Assembly: GCA_937928665.1 (NCBI GenBank)
Contig: CALFVM010000182.1
Location: 1-5,093 of the forward strand
Direction: 5' to 3'
DNA length: 5,093 nucleotides
Origin: an uncultured Candidatus Methylacidiphilales bacterium
Lineage (GTDB): Bacteria > Verrucomicrobiota > Verrucomicrobiia > Methylacidiphilales > CALFVM01
The position numbers and the translations under genes were made by a program. The notes beneath the pieces are model-generated. The model had not been told where the DNA came from. It did no database searches and was given only the letters and a program-made list of their open reading frames with translations. Numbering within the stretch: position 1 is the first letter of the stretch; each line of letters opens with the position of its first letter. Positions 1 through 5,093 of the stretch are shown here, piece after piece.

Positions 1-1
1 C

Positions 2-184
2 GTGGAAATTACTCCGAAAGGTTCTGCCGTTGTCGAAGCCCACAAACACGAAATGGCGGGCTGCATCACCCGGATCATGGAACGACTCTCTCCGGAAGAT
101 CAATTGGCGTGGAACCGCATCTATCGGACGATCCGTGCTTACGTCGAGGAGAACGAGGTCGCTGCAGACCAGGCACGCTCCTAG
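2..184 (+). CDS. MarR-family transcriptional regulator, C-terminal fragment (5' end outside window)
   Basis: Sixty codons remain before a TAG stop. The fragment opens with VEITPKG, which matches the end of the winged-helix wing in MarR proteins (usual form 'v.LTpkG'). It continues into amphipathic helices with RLSPEDQLAWNRIYRTIRAY, matching the C-terminal dimerisation helices where MarR proteins typically read 'Ls.eE...l...l..l'. The GTG at base 2 is therefore most likely an internal valine codon, not a start, and roughly the first 90 residues with the DNA-recognition helix lie upstream. MarR proteins are cytoplasmic dimeric repressors that often control efflux genes and are released by small phenolic or antibiotic ligands. 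The gene ends 26 bases before an outer-membrane efflux factor on the same strand, which fits a repressor-plus-pump operon. The family call rests on a short fragment, so it is likely rather than certain. Confidence 0.75.
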   Translation: MEITPKGSAVVEAHKHEMAGCITRIMERLSPEDQLAWNRIYRTIRAYVEENEVAADQARS

Positions 185-210
185 TCAGGTTGCTCCTCTC
201 TCCTCCTGCC

Positions 211-1698
211 ATGATGGCAACTCTGCCCGTGCACCTGCGCTGCGGGGCTCTCTTTTTGTTTGTTCTGGCCTGCTCTGCGCATGCCGAGCCCCGGAAGGTG
301 CCAGTGGCCGAGGCCGGTGCCTCCCGGCTCAGCCCCGTGACCGGCACGCTCGATCTCCCCGCTTGCCTCAACCTCGCCCTCGCCCGCAACACCGATATCC
401 TCAAGGCCCAACAAGAGATCAAGCGCCTCCACGGTGTCATCGTGGAAGTCCGGGCCGAGGCCCTCCCCCAGGCGTCCCTCACCGCTTCCATCGCGACGGA
501 GGCCGACGAACTGGCCAATGGCACCTTCGGCGCTTTCGGCCCGCGCCGACAGCAAAGCTTCTGGAGTGCAGGCGTTGGCATCACGCAGCTCCTCTACAAT
601 GGCGGTGCCGTCGGTGCAGCCATCGACATTGCCCGGCTTAGCGAAAACAATGCATTCCTTCAGCTCGACGCCACCATCGACGCCACCGTTTTTCTGATTC
701 GCGAGGCCTATTACAACGTGCTCGTCACCCGCTCCCTTATTGACGTGCGTGAGGCCACGGTCAAACTTTTGGAAGAAGAACTGGCCAATCAGGAACGCCG
801 CCTCAACGCCGGGACCGTGACCCGTTTCAACGTCCTCCGCGCCGAAGTTGAATTGGCCAACGCCAAGCCGCCCCTCATTCGTGCCCGCAACCTCCAGCGT
901 ATCGCTCTGATCAACCTCGCCCGGCTCCTTGCCATCGACTACTCGCCTGAAGCAACCAATCCCCCCTTCCGAGTCGTCGGCAACCTCGACTACCAGCCGT
1001 CCTCGTTCAAGCTCGAAGACATTCTTGGCCAGGCGGCCCGGCGCCGCCCGGAAATCCGGCTCGCCGACCAGCAAATTGCCATCGCCCGCCGTCAGCTCGT
1101 GATCGACCGCTCCGGCTCACTCCCCCGCGTCTCCGCCTTCGGCGGCTATGATTTTATCTCCGACCGGAGCAAAAATAACTTCGACGCCGCCAATCAGGGC
1201 TGGAGGGTTGGAGTGCAGGGCCAGTGGGACATTTTTGACGGCTTCCGCACCGCCGGAAAGCTTGAACAGACCCGCGCGGAAATTACCGCGGCCGAACTCG
1301 ACTCCGAGCAAACCCGGCGCGACGTTGATGCCGAAGTCCGCCAGGCCTACTTCGCCTGGGTCGAAGCCCGGGAACTTATCCTCTCCCAACGCAAAAATGT
1401 CGAACAGGCCACCGAAGCGCTTCGTCTGGCTAATTCCCGCTTTGATGTCGGAGCCGCCACCCAGCTCGACGTCCTCCAGGCTAACGTTGCTCTCACCGAC
1501 GCGCGCACCAACGAACTCGAAGCCCGGTTCGACTACAATCTCGCCATCGCCCGGCTCGAACGCGTCACCAGTGCACCGGTCCTCGATCGCACCCGAGCAC
1601 TCGTCCCCAGCCGCGCCGACGCCCGCCCTGCTCCGGAGCCATCCCTTGGCTTACCGGCACCTTCTTCCCGCCCCGCTGCCGTCCTCAAGCGTCGGTAA
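211..1698 (+). CDS. TolC-family outer-membrane efflux protein
   Basis: Predicted outer-membrane channel of a tripartite export system, 495 residues, close to the usual OMF length. ATG 211 is chosen because it opens a signal peptide: short N-region with Arg9, hydrophobic GALFLFVLAC core and an AHA|E signal peptidase I site after residue 25. FVLAC (Cys21) could alternatively act as a lipobox, as in OprM-type factors. The frame stays open back to a GTG at 109, but that would overlap the MarR gene by 76 bases and bury the signal peptide. ATG 214 is equally possible. Two OEP repeats are visible, about residues 47-243 and 268-454. Each has a strand-turn motif (LYNGG 128-132; IFDGF 341-345) and a helical hairpin motif (RLNAGTVTRFNVLRAEVELA; RFDVGAATQLDVLQANVAL). 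A Pro/Ala/Arg-rich tail of about 40 residues follows. No purine-rich ribosome site precedes the start. It follows a MarR fragment; no membrane-fusion or pump gene is present, so the exported substrate is unknown. Confidence 0.95.
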   Translation: MMATLPVHLRCGALFLFVLACSAHAEPRKVPVAEAGASRLSPVTGTLDLPACLNLALARNTDILKAQQEIKRLHGVIVEVRAEALPQASLTASIATEADELANGTFGAFGPRRQQSFWSAGVGITQLLYNGGAVGAAIDIARLSENNAFLQLDATIDATVFLIREAYYNVLVTRSLIDVREATVKLLEEELANQERRLNAGTVTRFNVLRAEVELANAKPPLIRARNLQRIALINLARLLAIDYSPEATNPPFRVVGNLDYQPSSFKLEDILGQAARRRPEIRLADQQIAIARRQLVIDRSGSLPRVSAFGGYDFISDRSKNNFDAANQGWRVGVQGQWDIFDGFRTAGKLEQTRAEITAAELDSEQTRRDVDAEVRQAYFAWVEARELILSQRKNVEQATEALRLANSRFDVGAATQLDVLQANVALTDARTNELEARFDYNLAIARLERVTSAPVLDRTRALVPSRADARPAPEPSLGLPAPSSRPAAVLKRR

Positions 1699-1716
1699 AC
1701 CGTTCGCCCGTTCTTA

Positions 1717-2883
1717 GTGCTGCCTGCTGGATCGAATCCCGTGATCTATCTCGACCACAACGCCACCACCCCGCTCGATCCGCGCGTCCGCGCCCGGATG
1801 GACGCTGTCCTCAACCACGACATCGGCAACCCCTCCAGCATTCACGCATGGGGACGCCGCGCCCGGGGCGAGATTGACCTTGCCCGCGACCAGGTCGCCG
1901 ATCTCCTCGGTGCCCGTCCAGGCGAAATTATTTTTACCGCCGGCGGCACCGAATCCAACAACCTCGGCCTTCTCGGACTTGCCCTGGCCCACGAATCCAA
2001 AGGACACCATGTCATCACCACGGCTATTGAACACCACGCCGTTCTCCACGCTGCTGAATTTCTCCACCACCGGCTCGGCTGGGAACTGACTATCCTACCC
2101 GTTGACGGGTCCGGACGCGTCGATCCCGACGCCCTCCGCTCCGCCCTCCGGCCGACCACCACATTGGTCTCCATCATGTCGGCCAATAACGAAACCGGCA
2201 CTAAACAACCTGTCACCGTGTTGGCCGAAATCTGCCGGGACGCAGGTGTTCTCTTCCACACCGACGCCGTTCAGTCGGCTGGCAAAGAGGCCCTCTCCAC
2301 CCGCGCTTGGCCCGTTGCCGCTCTTTCCTTTTGTGCCCACAAGTTTTATGGGCCCCCAGGCGTCGGCGTTCTCTTTCTTCGGGAAGGACTCTCTCTTCAA
2401 CCTCTCGCCCACGGCGGTGCCCATGAAAACCAGCGTCGGCCCGGCACCGAGAACACCCCTGCCATCGCCGGGCTGGCCGCAGCCTTCCAGATCGCTCAGG
2501 ACGAAGGTCCGCCCGAAGACGCCCGCCTCTTTCCTCTCGTCGAAATCCTTTGGGAAAAACTCTCCGACGCCATTCCCGGACTCCACCGCAACGGCCACCC
2601 GCACGAGCGAATCGGGAACACCCTCAACCTCAGCGTCGAAGGCTGTCAGGGCGAATCTCTCCTCATGGGACTCGACCTTGAAGGGCTCGCCGTTTCCAGC
2701 GGATCCGCCTGCATGGTCGGCAGCGTCCGTCCCTCCCATGTTCTCCTCGCCATGGGCGTCCCAGCCCCGCTTGCCGGTGCCGCCATCCGCCTTTCTCTCG
2801 GCAAATCCTCCCAAGCGGATCAACTCGATTTCATTGTGGAACGCTTCGCTCGGACCGTCCTCCGTCAGCGTTCCCGCATGTAG
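1717..2883 (+). CDS. Cysteine desulfurase, NifS/IscS type (group I, PLP-dependent)
   Basis: Cytoplasmic fold-type I aminotransferase-like enzyme converting L-cysteine to alanine and passing persulfide sulfur to Fe-S cluster assembly or tRNA thiolation. Visible in order (numbered from GTG 1717): YLDHNATTPL near the N-terminus; GGTESNN 76-82 in the cofactor-binding region; IEHHAVL with the ring-stacking His106; SANNETG 155-161; HTDAVQ with Asp183 contacting the PLP pyridine nitrogen; SFCAHKFYGPPGVG with Schiff-base Lys209; RRPGTENT 240-247; and SSGSAC with catalytic Cys332 followed by the NifS-like MVGSVRPSHVLLAMG. All key residues are present; 388 residues is normal length. GTG 1741 would start the protein at (M)IYLDHNATTPL, exactly where many family members begin, with a weak GGA upstream; neither start has a strong ribosome site, so this is unresolved. 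The gene lies 18 bases after the efflux gene and overlaps accD tail to tail by 19 bases. No iscU, suf, nif or mnmA neighbour is seen, so I assign no specific symbol. Confidence 0.95.
   Translation: MLPAGSNPVIYLDHNATTPLDPRVRARMDAVLNHDIGNPSSIHAWGRRARGEIDLARDQVADLLGARPGEIIFTAGGTESNNLGLLGLALAHESKGHHVITTAIEHHAVLHAAEFLHHRLGWELTILPVDGSGRVDPDALRSALRPTTTLVSIMSANNETGTKQPVTVLAEICRDAGVLFHTDAVQSAGKEALSTRAWPVAALSFCAHKFYGPPGVGVLFLREGLSLQPLAHGGAHENQRRPGTENTPAIAGLAAAFQIAQDEGPPEDARLFPLVEILWEKLSDAIPGLHRNGHPHERIGNTLNLSVEGCQGESLLMGLDLEGLAVSSGSACMVGSVRPSHVLLAMGVPAPLAGAAIRLSLGKSSQADQLDFIVERFARTVLRQRSRM
2838..2874. other. Inverted repeat / nested hairpin at the convergent gene ends
   Basis: GGAACGCT at 2838-2845 is the exact reverse complement of AGCGTTCC at 2867-2874. 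Inside it, CGGA 2851-2854 pairs with TCCG 2861-2864 around a six-base loop, leaving an asymmetric 5/2 internal loop. The structure covers the accD stop codon and the last codons of the desulfurase gene. No T-run follows on either strand, so it is not a classical intrinsic terminator. A bidirectional 3'-end stabiliser, weak terminator or chance are all open. The pairing is seen directly; any function is inference. Confidence 0.4.
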
Positions 2884-3716
2884 CCCAGCAACATAGCCAG
2901 CTTCTTCCGGAGCTCCCGCCGGTCAATAATCTGATCAATCAGGCCGTGCTCGAGCAGGAACTCCGCCGTCTGAAAACCCTTCGGCAAATCCTGTTGGGTC
3001 GTTTCCTTGATCACCCGCGCCCCGGCAAACCCGATCATTGCCTTCGGCTCAGCCACAATCAGATCCCCCAGTGAGGCATAACTGGCCATCACCCCTGCCA
3101 TCGTCGGATTGGTCAAAACCGAAATAAACGGAAGCCGCCTCTCCCCATGCTTGGCCAGAGCACCGCTCGTTTTCGCCAATTGCATCAGGCTGAACATCCC
3201 CTCATACATCCGCGCTCCCCCTGAGGCGGAAAAAACAATCACCGGACACTTCTTCTCCGTCGCCCGTTCAATCGCCCGGGTGATCTTTTCCCCCACCACC
3301 GCACCCATGCTCCCGCCTAGAAACGCGAAATCCATGACCGCAAGCGATACCGCCATTCCCTCAAGTTTGCCCATGCCGCTCACCACCGCATCCTTCAACC
3401 CGGTCTTTTCCTGATAGGTCTTGATCCGATTCGGATAACTGGTCACTCCGGTAAATCCGAGCACGTCCACTGACTCCAGCCCCGCATCCATCTCTTCAAA
3501 ACTGTCCGGATCGCAAAACGCTGCCAGTCGGGCCCGCGCCGATATCGTCAAGTGATGCCCACATTTCGGACACACCATCTGGTTTGCCTCTAGCTCTTTA
3601 TTGAACAACACCTCCCCACAGCCAGGACATTTCGTCCAGATCCCCTCCGGAATCTCCCGCTTCTTCGCCCGTGAGGGCATCGCCTCCACCCCTTCTGGTT
3701 TTCGGAAAATCGGCAT
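2865..3716 (-). CDS. accD: Acetyl-CoA carboxylase carboxyltransferase, beta subunit
   Basis: Beta half of the cytoplasmic carboxyltransferase that moves the carboxyl group from carboxybiotin to acetyl-CoA to give malonyl-CoA, the first committed step of fatty acid synthesis; it works with AccA (alpha), which is not in this window. The 283-residue length fits bacterial AccD. An N-terminal four-cysteine zinc ribbon is complete (CPGC, Cys30/33; CPKC, Cys49/52). The crotonase-type core follows, with FLGGSMGAVVGEK 132-144, SASGGARMYEG 163-173 (Gly166-Gly167 in the oxyanion-hole region) and LGDLIVAEPKAMIGFAGARV 216-235, then GFQTAEFLLEHGLID. ATG 3716 is chosen because it gives the family N-terminus and has AGAGG eight bases upstream. 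That site lies in the last codons of comF, whose stop is only 4 bases away, so translational coupling is likely. The 3' end overlaps the convergent cysteine desulfurase by 19 bases. No defects seen. Confidence 0.98.
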   Translation of the reverse strand: MPIFRKPEGVEAMPSRAKKREIPEGIWTKCPGCGEVLFNKELEANQMVCPKCGHHLTISARARLAAFCDPDSFEEMDAGLESVDVLGFTGVTSYPNRIKTYQEKTGLKDAVVSGMGKLEGMAVSLAVMDFAFLGGSMGAVVGEKITRAIERATEKKCPVIVFSASGGARMYEGMFSLMQLAKTSGALAKHGERRLPFISVLTNPTMAGVMASYASLGDLIVAEPKAMIGFAGARVIKETTQQDLPKGFQTAEFLLEHGLIDQIIDRRELRKKLAMLLGYMRER

Positions 3717-3720
3717 GAAA

Positions 3721-4410
3721 TCAACCTCTCGCCACCGTCAAAACACACACTTCCTTCGCCCCGGCCCTGCGGAGAACCGATGCGCAGGCGTCAACCGTCG
3801 CCCCAGTCGTAAAGACATCGTCAACGATTAGCAGCCGGAGCCCCGCAGGGTCAAACCCCCTCTTCAACGCAAATGCCCCCTTCTGATTCCTCAACCGCTC
3901 GCTCCGCCGCAGCCGCGCCTGAACCTCCGTCTGCCGAACCCGCCGCAACCCGTCCCACAACGCCACACCCGTCATCTTTCCCAGGCTCCGGGCTAACTGC
4001 TCGGCCTGGTTGAACCCACGCTCCCGCTTTTTGAGCGGATAGAGAGGCACCGGCACCAGTCCGTCCCATGGCCCATCCTCCCGATAAAAACGGTCATACC
4101 CCTCGCGCAGCCATTCCCGCAAATGCCTTAACCAATGAAACTCACGATCATACTTGAACCGATGTACCGCCTCCATCACTTCCCCCTCCGCCCGATAAGC
4201 CGCCCGCGCCCGCGTCAAACTCCAGACCCGCCCCCGGCAATTCGTGCACACAAAAGTGCCCTCCAACTGCCCGGCAAACGGTTCCCCACACCGCTCGCAC
4301 AGCGGAGGCCGCAAAACCCATCGGGATACCTCCACCGGCACCTCAGGAAAAACAAGGTTCAATGCCGCCGATCCCCACTCAGCCGCCCACACCCGCCAGC
4401 TTTCCTTCAC
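3721..4410 (-). CDS. ComF-family phosphoribosyltransferase-like protein
   Basis: Cytoplasmic protein of the ComF/GntX family, 229 residues, usual length. ComF is needed for DNA uptake in naturally competent bacteria and is thought to act with DprA/PriA-type proteins on incoming single strands, but many carriers are not known to be competent and the biochemical reaction is unsettled. An N-terminal zinc finger is complete (LCERCGEPF, Cys38/41; CTNC, Cys55/58). The C-terminal PRTase domain shows VPVPLYPLKKRERGFNQAEQ (about 119-138), RNQKGAFAL (174-182) and the PRPP-binding loop LLIVDDVFTTGATVDACASV (193-212), with the Asp-Asp pair. The frame is open upstream to 4656, but those residues overlap the CPBP gene and are low-complexity Gly/Val. 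GTG 4410 is chosen because it forms a GTGA overlap with the upstream stop and has AAGGAGG five bases before it. ATG 4434 is the next alternative. accD starts 4 bases after its stop. Confidence 0.93.
   Translation of the reverse strand: MKESWRVWAAEWGSAALNLVFPEVPVEVSRWVLRPPLCERCGEPFAGQLEGTFVCTNCRGRVWSLTRARAAYRAEGEVMEAVHRFKYDREFHWLRHLREWLREGYDRFYREDGPWDGLVPVPLYPLKKRERGFNQAEQLARSLGKMTGVALWDGLRRVRQTEVQARLRRSERLRNQKGAFALKRGFDPAGLRLLIVDDVFTTGATVDACASVLRRAGAKEVCVLTVARG
3725..3730 (-). promoter_or_regulatory. Ribosome binding site of accD, inside the end of comF
   Basis: On the - strand GAGAGG ends eight bases before the accD ATG (3716). It overlaps the final Arg-Gly codons of comF just before its TGA. 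A ribosome terminating on comF would sit directly on this site, which supports coupled translation of accD and fixes the accD start. Confidence 0.65.
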
Positions 4411-5093
4411 GCCCGCCTCCTTGCCCAAGCCCATGCCGCCGCCCCAACCGCAAGCGCAAACGGCAGCGGTCCGCTGATTCCATCTGAACCCCAAAGACCA
4501 CCCGCCGCCCCCGGCACAAACACCGTCATCCCCAACATCAACTTCATCGTAAACACCAGCCCCGCATGCGCCCCCGCTGCAACCCACAAGGTTCCTAAAC
4601 GCCGCGCCCAACCTGCCATCGTCAGCCCCAGACACGCCAACCCTCCCCACCGCCACACCGCTTCACCCTCCACCCATGCCCCCGCCAGCATCGAAGCCCA
4701 AATCTCAAACCCCGTCGTCCACGTCACCGCCGCCGCTACATCCGGCGCCTTGAAAAAATGGACCGAGGCAAACAACACCGCATTCAGCAAGGCCACCAGA
4801 ATCACCGGACCGCCCCCGCGCACCAGTGCCAGAAACAAAATCCCGCGAAACACCGTTTCCTCGATCACCCCAACCAATCCCGCAAACACCAGGCTCCACC
4901 CCACGAACCCCCATCCAGGCCATCCACCCCACACCCGGTCTCCCGCCACCACCGCCCCCACGCCCAGAATCCCCAGCACCACGATCCCCACCACAAATGC
5001 CAACCCCATCCGACCCAGCCCCACTCCTACCGGGCCCGCCCATCCCACATCCCTCCACGATCGAATCCCCAGATGACTCAAAAAAGGCCAGCC
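4407..5093 (-). CDS. CPBP-family intramembrane metalloprotease (5' end outside window)
   Basis: Multi-pass inner-membrane protein of the CPBP group (CAAX proteases and bacteriocin-processing enzymes; Abi family, PF02517), which cleaves or handles membrane-proximal peptides; the substrate here is unknown. Numbering from TTG 5081: motif 1 is EETVFRG (Glu74-Glu75, Arg79), motif 2 is FASVH (Phe104, His108), and motif 3 is GAHAGLVF (His172), together forming the expected metal site. Hydrophobic segments fall near residues 21-46, 58-87, 92-110, 118-137, 146-158, 163-188 and 203-219. TTG 5081 is a possible start, but the frame continues to the window edge as GWPF before LSHLGIRSWRD. Relatives commonly have an N-terminal membrane segment followed by 'wP.l..lGlrsw', so the true start is probably beyond the window. 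The C-terminus ends WAWARRRA, and its TGA overlaps the comF start by 4 bases (GTGA). The coding strand is extremely G-rich, with many GTG and GGG codons. Confidence 0.92.
   Translation of the reverse strand, partial: GWPFLSHLGIRSWRDVGWAGPVGVGLGRMGLAFVVGIVVLGILGVGAVVAGDRVWGGWPGWGFVGWSLVFAGLVGVIEETVFRGILFLALVRGGGPVILVALLNAVLFASVHFFKAPDVAAAVTWTTGFEIWASMLAGAWVEGEAVWRWGGLACLGLTMAGWARRLGTLWVAAGAHAGLVFTMKLMLGMTVFVPGAAGGLWGSDGISGPLPFALAVGAAAWAWARRRA
4416..4422 (-). promoter_or_regulatory. Strong Shine-Dalgarno of comF inside the CPBP gene end
   Basis: AAGGAGG on the - strand lies five bases before GTG 4410. It is a near-perfect match to the 16S rRNA tail, located in the last codons of the upstream gene. 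It decides the comF start in favour of GTG 4410 over ATG 4434 and the 4656 end of the open frame. Confidence 0.8.

Noticed and set aside
109..210. Efflux gene starting at GTG 109
   Set aside because: It would overlap the MarR coding region by 76 bases and place 34 arginine-rich residues ahead of a clear signal peptide.
181..1074. Long - strand open frame (297 codons) opposite the efflux gene
   Set aside because: Gly/Glu/Val-rich composition without recognisable motifs; it mirrors the real TolC-type codons on the + strand.
1693..1702. CGGT-AA-ACCG palindrome at the efflux gene stop, considered as a terminator
   Set aside because: Only a 4-bp stem with a 2-base loop and no T-run; expected by chance in GC-rich DNA, and the next gene begins within 18 bases.
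2095..2823. - strand open frame (242 codons) opposite the desulfurase gene
   Set aside because: No family motifs, and it lies opposite the catalytic regions of a well-supported enzyme.
4411..4656. N-terminal extension of comF up to 4656
   Set aside because: The extra residues are Gly/Val-rich shadow of the CPBP gene and not ComF-like. GTG 4410 has a near-perfect ribosome site and a GTGA overlap.
4135..5076. Long + strand open frame (313 codons) opposite comF and the CPBP gene
   Set aside because: The translation is Pro/Thr/Ala/His-rich low complexity with no domain. The opposite strand carries clear ComF and CPBP motifs. The C-rich strand bias produces such stop-poor shadows.

Overview
The window is a GC-rich bacterial chromosome segment packed with ordinary genes. 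It holds no mobile element, CRISPR array or RNA gene that I can see, and no gene-free stretch longer than about 30 bases. The protein set (TolC-type outer-membrane factor, group I cysteine desulfurase, AccD, ComF, CPBP protease) points to a Gram-negative organism. The wording of several proteins, especially the CPBP one, resembles Verrucomicrobiota (Opitutae-like). That placement rests on recall of family sequences and is only moderately sure.

Layout. On the + strand from the left edge: the C-terminal end of a MarR-type repressor (cut by the window), then after 26 bases an outer-membrane efflux factor, then after 18 bases a cysteine desulfurase. On the - strand, read from the right edge: a CPBP intramembrane protease (5' end cut by the window), a ComF-type phosphoribosyltransferase overlapping it by 4 bases, and accD 4 bases later. 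The two blocks meet tail to tail: the last 19 bases of the desulfurase and accD genes overlap, and a perfect 8-bp inverted repeat surrounds the junction.

How the genes work together. The MarR fragment plus efflux factor look like a self-regulated export unit whose membrane-fusion protein and inner-membrane pump are not present here. The desulfurase supplies sulfur for Fe-S clusters or tRNA thiolation, and its partners are not in view. The - strand trio is arranged for translational coupling (GTGA start/stop overlap with a strong Shine-Dalgarno; the accD ribosome site lies in the last codons of comF), although the three products have no obvious shared pathway.

The most noticeable whole-window signal is strand asymmetry. 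From the efflux gene onward the + strand carries many more C than G, so + strand genes favour C-ending codons and - strand genes favour G-ending ones. I found no convincing new biological system. The findings are modest structural and start-site observations.
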